A DNA stretch of 5,332 bases from Candidatus Latescibacterota bacterium (GTDB taxonomy: Bacteria > Krumholzibacteriota > Krumholzibacteriia > Krumholzibacteriales > WJIX01), in contig JAUXHZ010000102.1 of the NCBI GenBank assembly GCA_030621255.1, positions 1-5,332 on the forward strand. The letters are read 5' to 3'. The notes below the pieces were generated by a model. It searched no databases, had not been told where the DNA came from, and saw only the letters and a program-made list of their open reading frames with translations. Shown one piece after another: positions 1-5,332 of this stretch (position 1 is its first letter; each line of letters starts with the position of its first letter). The position numbers and the translations under genes are program-made.

Positions 1-747
1 GGAAGCACGCTTCTTAGTTATTATTCGGATTTTCATCTTGCAATTTTTATGCGGATTATCGTTTTCTTCGTTGTAACTTCATGGGTTTTCACAATAACAA
101 CATCTTTTAATCTCATTGATGGAATTGACGGGCTGGCTGGTGGAATTGCCGTTGTTGCTTCTCTTGCTTTTGCTGCGGCGGGATTAATTCTTTATCAACC
201 AATGATTGTGTTTGTATCTGTTGTTATTTTAGGTTCTTCCCTCGCGTTTCTTCGGTATAATTTCCCCCCCGCCAGGATATTTATGGGTGATTCAGGCAGT
301 TTGTTTCTGGGGATTCTGTTCGGATTGATTTCGCTCCTGCTCTTAATTCCAGGGGAGGATATTCTTCTTAGAATTGCCGGGAGCATTTTTATTTTAACTA
401 TTCCGCTACTTGATACGACACTTGCTTTTTTGCGCAGGTTGATTAACCGGCGGCCTCTTTTTGAAGCTGATCTAAGGCACATGCATCATCTTTTGCTCAT
501 TAGATTCAAATCAATGCGGAAAGTTGATTTTACTCTGTGGAGTTTGTCAGCTCTTTTCAGCATTCTTGGAGTGTTGACTATAATGGGTTATCTTGTCGCG
601 TTTTTTACGGCAATCTTTCTTGAAATAGTACTATTTGCTTTTTCTCTGACGATTATGATGAGGGTGAAAGTTTCAAGAGGCACTATAGAGGGAATAGTAG
701 AAAAATATAGATCAAACAATTCGTCTATTTCAAGACAAGAGAATTAA
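1..747 (+). CDS. Polyprenyl-phosphate N-acetylhexosamine-1-phosphate transferase, WecA/TagO/MraY superfamily (5' end cut by window)
   Basis: Integral membrane enzyme that transfers a sugar-1-phosphate from a UDP-sugar to a polyprenyl phosphate, the first lipid-linked step in building cell-surface glycans. The reading frame is open from base 1, so the first in-frame ATG (49) is internal and the true start lies upstream; 248 codons are present. Visible family motifs are NLIDGIDGLAGG (bases 109-144), the Asp-rich site FMGDSGS (around 280-300), PLLDTTLAFLRR, and the loop motif DLRHMHH (469-489), matching the D-x-x-H-x-H-H signature of the WecA/TagO branch. Between and after these lie several hydrophobic stretches typical of membrane helices, ending in a short polar tail. 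About a third of the usual protein is missing at the N-terminus. The DxxHxHH loop favours a GlcNAc-1-P-type transferase (WecA/TagO/RgpG-like) over MraY itself, but the exact sugar cannot be read from sequence. The 131-base gap that follows suggests it is not in the serS operon. Confidence 0.93.
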   Translation, partial: GSTLLSYYSDFHLAIFMRIIVFFVVTSWVFTITTSFNLIDGIDGLAGGIAVVASLAFAAAGLILYQPMIVFVSVVILGSSLAFLRYNFPPARIFMGDSGSLFLGILFGLISLLLLIPGEDILLRIAGSIFILTIPLLDTTLAFLRRLINRRPLFEADLRHMHHLLLIRFKSMRKVDFTLWSLSALFSILGVLTIMGYLVAFFTAIFLEIVLFAFSLTIMMRVKVSRGTIEGIVEKYRSNNSSISRQEN

Positions 748-762
748 TTTAATTCATTTCCA

Positions 763-794
763 TTTGCCTTTTTCTATTCTCTGTGATAGTTTTG
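763..794 (+). promoter_or_regulatory. Candidate Bacteroidota-type promoter for the serS-porY-porX operon
   Basis: The 131-base gap between the glycosyltransferase and serS holds TTTG at 763-766, a 20-base spacer, and TAGTTTTG at 787-794. This fits the -33 TTTG / -7 TAnnTTTG consensus of the primary sigma factor in Bacteroidota, with spacing in the accepted range. Transcription would begin near base 800, leaving a leader of about 75-80 bases before the serS ATG. Rival sites in the same gap are weaker: a TAAAAT box at 849-854 resembles a sigma70 -10 but has no good -35 partner, and TTGCAA (792-797) with TAACCT (815-820) matches sigma70 only poorly. The gap is T-rich, which raises the odds of a chance match, so this is a prediction only. 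Confidence 0.4.
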
Positions 795-878
795 CAACCG
801 GAGTTGTATTACCCTAACCTGCGAAGAGCTTTGGTTTTGTGATTTGATTAAAATAGAAAGATTTGGAGCAAAATAGCC

Positions 879-2150
879 ATGCTTGACAGAAAATTTGTAA
901 GAAATGATCCCGAAGCTTTACGTAAAGGGATTAAGGATAAAGGAGTTGATTTTAACCTCGATCTTTTTTATCAGCTCGATAAGGATAGAAGAGAACTTAT
1001 TCAGAAATCCGAAGATCTTAAACAGAGCAGAAATATCGTCTCAAAGGAGATCTCTCAACTAAAAAAGGAAAAGAAGGATGCCGCAGACCTTATTGAAAAA
1101 ATGAAGGTGACATCTAACACAATAAAAAAAATTGATGGCAACCTAAAAATACTTTCGGAGAAATTATGCGAATTGGAACTGGCCATTCCGAATTTGCCGC
1201 ATAAGTCAGTTCCAATTGGAAAGAACGAACAAGACAGCATTTTAATTAGAAGTTGGGGTGACCCTTTCAGGAATGATCTTGAGATTGTACCGCACTGGGA
1301 AATTGGCGAAAAACTGGGGCTGCTTGATCTTGAAGCCGGTTCCACGATCAGCGGAAGCGGGTTTGTGGTTTTTAGAGGGGATGGAGCTTTACTCTCCAGG
1401 GCTCTTGTAAATCTTATGCTTGATATTCACCGTGATCATGGATATGAAGAAGTTTCGATCCCCTATATTGTCAACAGGGATTCAATGATCGGAACAGGCC
1501 AACTTCCCAAAATGGCTGATGATATGTATCACTGTGAGACAGATGATCTTTACTGCATCCCAACGGCGGAAGTGCCGCTTACGAATTTGCTCAGGGGAAG
1601 GGTATTGCCCGCTGAACAGCTTCCCGTTAAACTGACCGCGTACAGTCCATGTTTCAGAAGAGAGGCCGGGAGTTATGGGAAGGATACAAGAGGATTGATT
1701 CGTGTTCATCAATTTGACAAAGTAGAAATGGTAAAGGCTGTTCTGCCTGAAACATCATATGAAGAACTTGAACTTTTACTCAAAGACGCATGTGGGGTTC
1801 TTGAGATTCTGGATATTCCATACCGGGTAATTGAACTATGTTCGGGGGATCTTAGCTTTGCCGCGGCAAAATGTTATGACCTGGAAACGTATGCTCCCGC
1901 TGCAGCTAAATGGCTGGAGGTTTCTTCATGCAGTAATTTCGAGGATTTTCAAGCCCGCCGCGCAAAAATAAAATTTCGGAAGGAGAAAGGGGGAGGGACA
2001 CAATTTGTGCATACATTAAATGGTTCAGGACTGGCCCTTCCCAGGATAATTGCCACAATCTTTGAACTTTATCAAACTCCGACCGGTAAGGTGCGTGTTC
2101 CCGATGCTCTCGTACAATATATGGGCGGCAAAGAATATCTAGAGGGGTAA
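879..2150 (+). CDS. serS: Seryl-tRNA synthetase
   Basis: Cytosolic class II aminoacyl-tRNA synthetase that charges tRNA-Ser (and tRNA-Sec where present) with serine using ATP; essential for translation. At 423 residues it has the normal bacterial length. Residues about 1-105 form the N-terminal tRNA-binding arm, with a long, charged, Lys/Glu-rich antiparallel coiled coil (about 30-103). The catalytic core follows: motif 1 region around 160-195, the serine-site TAE triad at 229-231 inside IPTAEVPLTNL, motif 2 beginning FRREAGSYGKDTRG (259-272) with Arg260, the near-invariant SSCSNFEDFQARR (349-361), and motif 3 NGSGLALPR (381-389) with Arg389. The motif 3 variant LALPR replaces the common LAVGR and, from memory, is frequent in Bacteroidota-like enzymes. 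The ATG at 879 is supported by GGAG at 865-868, ten bases upstream, and by the standard N-terminus MLDRKFVRNDPE. The gene stops one base before the kinase start, so the two are probably cotranscribed and translationally coupled. No T-box leader is seen; the leader is too short for one. Confidence 0.98.
   Translation: MLDRKFVRNDPEALRKGIKDKGVDFNLDLFYQLDKDRRELIQKSEDLKQSRNIVSKEISQLKKEKKDAADLIEKMKVTSNTIKKIDGNLKILSEKLCELELAIPNLPHKSVPIGKNEQDSILIRSWGDPFRNDLEIVPHWEIGEKLGLLDLEAGSTISGSGFVVFRGDGALLSRALVNLMLDIHRDHGYEEVSIPYIVNRDSMIGTGQLPKMADDMYHCETDDLYCIPTAEVPLTNLLRGRVLPAEQLPVKLTAYSPCFRREAGSYGKDTRGLIRVHQFDKVEMVKAVLPETSYEELELLLKDACGVLEILDIPYRVIELCSGDLSFAAAKCYDLETYAPAAAKWLEVSSCSNFEDFQARRAKIKFRKEKGGGTQFVHTLNGSGLALPRIIATIFELYQTPTGKVRVPDALVQYMGGKEYLEG
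2141..2147 (+). promoter_or_regulatory. Ribosome-binding site fixing the GTG start of the histidine kinase
   Basis: AGAGGGG lies inside the last codons of serS, with its AGG core six bases ahead of GTG 2152. It supports the GTG as the start: an ATG at 2150 is out of frame and runs straight into TGA, and the next in-frame ATG falls beyond the first membrane helix. The placement implies that ribosomes finishing serS reinitiate on the kinase. Confidence 0.6.
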
Positions 2151-2151
2151 T

Positions 2152-3396
2152 GTGAAGGTAAATATTTCAAGAAATCTTCCCTTTTTGATCAAAATCTATT
2201 TTATAGCGGGAAGTATAATCCTGGTTATATCCCTCCTTATCTATAATAACAATCTAATTGTACGTATGCAGCGTCAGGCGGAAAATACAACGTGGCTCTT
2301 TTCCCGGTTTACGGGGCTTGCTCTCAGCAGGGTAGAAGATTCAAACAACCAGGATTTTATCCGTGAGATTCGTGAGGCGATAGATCTACCGTTTGTTATT
2401 AGTGATAGTGAGGGAAGGCCCATGGTGTGGAATGAGATTGGTGTGCCTCAGGTTGGGGATGATGAGTATTACAGGCTTCTCGATTTCGACCCCGCGAACC
2501 CGGATGATCTATTGCTCGAAAGGGTATTGAAAAAAACAGCGGAATTTGACCGGGTTAATACTCCGATAGCTGTAGATACAGGGGATATCAAACTTTTCAT
2601 TCACTATGGGCTCTCTGGGCTGGCGCAGGAACTAAAGGTAGCCCCATATGTTCAATTAGGTGTATTTGTTTTGTTTGTCTTGTTTGGGTTTATTGGGTTT
2701 AGGGCTCTGAAGATGGGAGAGCAAAGATCGGTATGGGTTGGCATGGCTAAAGAAACGGCACATCAACTTGGTACGCCGCTATCCTCTCTCTTGGGTTGGC
2801 TGGAGATTATGAAAGGACAGATAGAATCGGATGGTGTTTCAGAAAGGCTGTCTACAGCTGTAGAAGAAGCGGGCCTTGATTTAAAGAGGTTAAACAGAAT
2901 ATCATCCCGTTTCAGCAAGATAGGGTCTACCCCAAACCTTGAATATCAGGATATATCCCCAATTATTATTGAAACGGTAAATTACTTTATACGGCGGCGT
3001 CCATCCTTGAGAATTAAGTCGATAATAGAGGTTGATCTTGAAGAAATGCCTTTGATTCGATGCAGCAGAGATCTTGTTGGCTGGGTGTTTGAAAATTTAA
3101 TAAAGAATGCCCTTGATGCCATTGCTGACAAGGATGGTAAGATAGAGATAAAGGGAAGTGTGAACAGAAACAATAACAGAATCGAAATTCTATTCAGTGA
3201 CACGGGAAAGGGTATGTCAGCAGCTTTACGGAAGAGAATATTTGTACCCGGGGTTACAACAAAAGAGAGAGGGTGGGGTTTAGGGCTGGCCCTTGTTAAA
3301 CGCATTGTTGAAGAGATACACGATGGATCAATAAAGGTAGTTCAATCTCAGCATGGTGAAGGAACAACATTCCTGGTCATATTTCCGATTGATTAA
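2152..3396 (+). CDS. porY: PorY-like membrane sensor histidine kinase
   Basis: Inner-membrane sensor kinase, 414 residues, expected to autophosphorylate on His and pass the phosphate to the PorX encoded next door. A short basic N-terminus leads to membrane helix 1 (about 10-31), an extracytoplasmic sensor region (about 32-165) with a PAS/Cache-like stretch around LPFVISDSEGRPMVW (79-93), and membrane helix 2 (about 166-185). There is no room for a HAMP domain: the DHp helix starts almost at once, with phospho-acceptor His204 in AHQLGTPLSS. The ATPase domain has the N-box ENLIKNALDA (314-323), G1 box SDTGKGM (349-355), an F-box around IFVPGVTTKE, and G2 box GWGLGLAL (374-381). The HQLGTP H-box (Gln where many kinases have Glu after His) and the TTKERGWGLGLAL segment match, from memory, PorY-type kinases of Bacteroidota. 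The GTG start is one base after the serS stop; porX follows 13 bases downstream. Histidine kinase identity is near certain; PorY orthology is inferred from these motifs and from adjacency. The signal sensed is unknown. Confidence 0.88.
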   Translation: MKVNISRNLPFLIKIYFIAGSIILVISLLIYNNNLIVRMQRQAENTTWLFSRFTGLALSRVEDSNNQDFIREIREAIDLPFVISDSEGRPMVWNEIGVPQVGDDEYYRLLDFDPANPDDLLLERVLKKTAEFDRVNTPIAVDTGDIKLFIHYGLSGLAQELKVAPYVQLGVFVLFVLFGFIGFRALKMGEQRSVWVGMAKETAHQLGTPLSSLLGWLEIMKGQIESDGVSERLSTAVEEAGLDLKRLNRISSRFSKIGSTPNLEYQDISPIIIETVNYFIRRRPSLRIKSIIEVDLEEMPLIRCSRDLVGWVFENLIKNALDAIADKDGKIEIKGSVNRNNNRIEILFSDTGKGMSAALRKRIFVPGVTTKERGWGLGLALVKRIVEEIHDGSIKVVQSQHGEGTTFLVIFPID

Positions 3397-3400
3397 AGGG
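3395..3400 (+). promoter_or_regulatory. Ribosome-binding site for porX
   Basis: AAAGGG overlaps the kinase stop codon and sits nine bases before ATG 3410, favouring that ATG over an upstream in-frame ATG at 3353, which would overlap the kinase gene by 44 bases and add 19 residues unlike a receiver-domain N-terminus. A second purine run, GGAG at 3406-3409, sits nine bases ahead of an in-frame TTG at 3419, so a start three codons later is also possible. Confidence 0.5.
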
Positions 3401-3409
3401 ATATTGGAG

Positions 3410-4975
3410 ATGGTAGTTTTGAGAAAAAAGAAACGAATATTGTGGGTTGATGATGAGATTGATCTTCTTCGGGCGCATTTGATTCTTCTTGAAGATAAGG
3501 GCTATTTAGTAAAAGGGGTGTCTAGCGGCCAGGAGTGTTTAGATCTTCTCAAGAGCGAAAACTTTGATCTTGTTCTTCTGGATGAGACTATGCCTGGTAA
3601 AAGTGGACTGGAAACTCTTCATGAAATTAAAGAGATTGATGCTAACCTGCCGATTATCATGATAACCAAGAATGAAGCTGAAGGTCTTATGGACCAGGCC
3701 ATTGGCATGAAAATCGATGACTATCTTCTCAAACCGGTTAATCCTCTTCAAATTTATTCAGCCTCAAAACGGATTCTCGAATCTCACAGAATCCAGGAGG
3801 GGACGGCGAGTAAAGAGTATTTACAGATATTCCATTCCATAGATAACCTTCTTGGCAGCAACGCCTCTTATGCTGACTGGATAAAGATTCATAAGGATTT
3901 AACTTACTGGGATATTGAGTTTGATCGTTTCAGCAATACCGGGCTTAATCAAACCCACATGGAGATGAGAGACAGAAGCAATGTGGTATTTGGCCGTTTT
4001 ATTGAAGAAAACTATGTTGAGTGGGTTAATTCGGAGAAAAAGCCTCTCTTGAGCGTGGACATTTTTGATCGATTTGTATTGCCTCATTTTGATAGCAATA
4101 GAACGGTTTATTTCATTGTAATTGATTGCATGAGGTATGATCAATGGCTTATGATGGAAGATCTTCTGGCTGATTTCTATAATATAAGAAAGGATTTTTT
4201 CTACGCGACTTTACCTACCGCCACACCATACTCAAGGAATTCGATTTTTTCCGGATTGCACCCGGCTGATATTAGTACGAAATATCCCGAATACTGGCTT
4301 GAAAAAGCAAAGAATGAAGAAACGGGTAAGAACCTTTTTGAGAATGAACTTATGAAAGAACAACTTAAAAGAAAGGGATTTAGAAAGATTAATTCAAAAT
4401 ACATCAAAATTCTTGATAATGATAAAGCAGATAATATTCAAGGGCAGATCGGCACTTACAAGTCTCTGGATCTGGTGGCAATAGTAATCAATTTTATTGA
4501 TATACTTTCTCATGGACGGAGCTATAACAAGATACTATCCGAAATGTCTCCCAATGAAAGTGCTTTTCGTTCTATTACGCGTTCTTGGTTTATCCATTCG
4601 GCCCTTTTCAAGATATTACAGAAAATTGTGCGTCAGAATGCAGTTGTTGTTATTACCACGGATCATGGGTCTATGTTGAGCAAAAAAGCACTGCTGGTTC
4701 GTGCGAATAAAAGAACTTCCACTAATCTTCGTTATAAATTCGGAGAAAATATAAGTACTGACAAAAAGCACAGTTATCATGTCAGTAATCCTCTCGATTT
4801 AAGACTTCCGGCAGAGAGCCCGTCAAAAAACTATGTTTTTGCAAAAGAAAATTATTATTTTGTTTATCCGACAGAGTTTCATAAATATGAAAAACAGTTT
4901 CGAGGAAGTTTTCAACATGGCGGCATTTCTCTGGAAGAGATGATCGTTCCGTGTATTACGCTTGAATCGAAATAA
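3410..4975 (+). CDS. porX: PorX-type response regulator with PglZ/alkaline-phosphatase-superfamily domain
   Basis: Bifunctional cytoplasmic regulator of 521 residues, the normal PorX length. Residues about 8-125 are a receiver domain: acidic pocket D14/D15, phospho-acceptor Asp58 in LLDETMPGKSG, Thr86 and Lys108 (LLKP). Asp58 matches the numbering I recall for Porphyromonas gingivalis PorX. A helical linker (about 130-215) leads to a PglZ/alkaline-phosphatase-superfamily domain carrying IDCMRYDQW (238-246, metal ligand Asp239), LPTATPYSRNS (268-278, nucleophile Thr270 or Thr272), FIDILSHGRS (362-371), TTDHGS (416-421), ANKRTSTNLRYKFG (432-445) and C-terminal HGGISLEEM (503-511). There is no DNA-binding domain. 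In Bacteroidota, PorX is phosphorylated by PorY, acts with the ECF sigma factor SigP on T9SS genes, and its phosphatase-like domain has been reported to cleave oligonucleotides. It follows the kinase by 13 bases and precedes tsaE by 87. I chose the ATG at 3410 because the protein then has PorX length and D58 in register; the longer frame from 3353 overlaps the kinase. Confidence 0.93.
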   Translation: MVVLRKKKRILWVDDEIDLLRAHLILLEDKGYLVKGVSSGQECLDLLKSENFDLVLLDETMPGKSGLETLHEIKEIDANLPIIMITKNEAEGLMDQAIGMKIDDYLLKPVNPLQIYSASKRILESHRIQEGTASKEYLQIFHSIDNLLGSNASYADWIKIHKDLTYWDIEFDRFSNTGLNQTHMEMRDRSNVVFGRFIEENYVEWVNSEKKPLLSVDIFDRFVLPHFDSNRTVYFIVIDCMRYDQWLMMEDLLADFYNIRKDFFYATLPTATPYSRNSIFSGLHPADISTKYPEYWLEKAKNEETGKNLFENELMKEQLKRKGFRKINSKYIKILDNDKADNIQGQIGTYKSLDLVAIVINFIDILSHGRSYNKILSEMSPNESAFRSITRSWFIHSALFKILQKIVRQNAVVVITTDHGSMLSKKALLVRANKRTSTNLRYKFGENISTDKKHSYHVSNPLDLRLPAESPSKNYVFAKENYYFVYPTEFHKYEKQFRGSFQHGGISLEEMIVPCITLESK

Positions 4976-5062
4976 ATGCGGGCAGCTGATATGCTCGAGG
5001 CGGCTGTAATTTATATATCAATGATTCTTTGTAACTTCAGGTTTTGATTGGCAGGCAGGTAA

Positions 5063-5332
5063 ATGGAGCGGCTCAGTCGTTTGAACGGGCGCCAGGCAGA
5101 GTTATCTGTTAAGAGTGATTCCCGGGAAAAAACAATAGAGATTGGGAAGATTTTCGGCGGTTTTCTTCCCGCAGGTTCAGTAATTTCTCTTGAAGGTGGC
5201 CTCGGGGTGGGAAAAACTCTATTTATCCGTGGTATATGCGCCGGGTTGGAGACTAAAGAGGAAGTTCTCAGCCCCACATTTATTTTGCTTGAGGAGTATA
5301 ATGGTTTGTTTCCCATATTGCATTTTGACCTC
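5063..5332 (+). CDS. tsaE: tRNA threonylcarbamoyladenosine biosynthesis ATPase TsaE (3' end cut by window)
   Basis: P-loop ATPase that works with TsaB and TsaD to place threonylcarbamoyl on A37 of ANN-decoding tRNAs (t6A). Ninety codons are present and the frame is still open at the last base, so the C-terminus is missing. The start is well defined: ATG 5063 is preceded in frame by TAA at 5060-5062, and AGG-rich bases (5053-5059) serve as a ribosome-binding site. The N-terminal 15 residues are polar, then the family core appears: Walker A GGLGVGKT (residues about 47-54), SPTFILLEEY, and HFDL at the window edge, which in full-length TsaE normally reads HxDLYR. The family usually has GDLGAGKT, so Asp is replaced by Gly within the loop while Lys and Thr are kept. 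It lies 87 bases after porX; porX-tsaE adjacency is, from memory, common in Bacteroidota. The 87-base gap shows no convincing terminator, so read-through from the porX transcript is plausible. Confidence 0.93.
   Translation, partial: MERLSRLNGRQAELSVKSDSREKTIEIGKIFGGFLPAGSVISLEGGLGVGKTLFIRGICAGLETKEEVLSPTFILLEEYNGLFPILHFDL

Noticed and set aside
741..755. Perfect AT-only-core inverted repeat GAATTA-ATT-TAATTC over the stop codon of the glycosyltransferase
   Set aside because: The six-pair stem is too weak for an intrinsic terminator, and the following bases are T-rich but interrupted, with no clean U-run directly after the stem.
793..808. Small hairpin TGCAAC-CGGA-GTTGTA in the serS leader region
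   Set aside because: Six pairs including one G-U, no U-run after it, and it would straddle the predicted transcription start; chance is the simplest explanation.
2150..2155. ATGTGA start-stop overlapping the serS stop codon
   Set aside because: The ATG is out of frame with the kinase and is followed at once by TGA, so it codes for nothing; the in-frame GTG at 2152 is the usable start.
4497..4679. 60-codon + strand ORF inside porX
   Set aside because: It is an alternate frame wholly inside the conserved phosphatase-like domain of porX, with no independent support.
4976..5047. 23-codon ORF starting directly after the porX stop
   Set aside because: It has no ribosome-binding site of its own and no recognisable features. 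It is simply the continuation of the porX frame into the gap; I see nothing else firm in the 4976-5062 gap.
5011..5316. 101-codon reverse-strand ORF opposite tsaE
   Set aside because: It mirrors tsaE, whose + strand frame carries the Walker A, SPTF and HFDL motifs; the reverse protein resembles nothing.

Overview
This window is ordinary-looking bacterial chromosome. Every gene is on the + strand, base composition is AT-leaning, and coding density is high. In order it holds the 3' part of a polyprenyl-phosphate sugar-1-phosphate transferase (WecA/TagO/MraY superfamily), a 131-base gap, complete serS (seryl-tRNA synthetase), a complete membrane sensor histidine kinase of the PorY type, a complete PorX-type response regulator fused to a PglZ/alkaline-phosphatase-superfamily domain, and the 5' part of tsaE (ATPase of the tRNA t6A-modification system). 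I see no mobile elements, CRISPR, rRNA or tRNA genes.

The central point is the kinase/regulator pair. In Bacteroidota, PorX and PorY form the two-component system that controls the type IX secretion system (T9SS). As I recall, the two genes lie apart on the chromosome in the model species. Here they are adjacent, 13 bases apart, behind serS, whose stop codon is one base from the kinase start. The layout predicts one serS-porY-porX transcript, possibly running on into tsaE after an 87-base gap. PorX keeps its phospho-acceptor Asp58 and the metal/active-site motifs of its phosphatase-like domain, so it looks like a signalling enzyme rather than a DNA-binding regulator. No T9SS structural gene is visible here.

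Organism: the PorX/PorY proteins, the HQLGTP kinase H-box and the porX-tsaE neighbourhood point to Bacteroidota or a related phylum of the FCB group. The gap before serS contains a perfect match to the Bacteroidota-type promoter (TTTG, 20 bases, TAGTTTTG). Against a typical Bacteroidota genome, each complete gene is preceded by a recognisable purine-rich Shine-Dalgarno-like site, a signal usually weak in that phylum. I therefore favour an FCB-group lineage, possibly outside classical Bacteroidota, and cannot place it more finely from this window.
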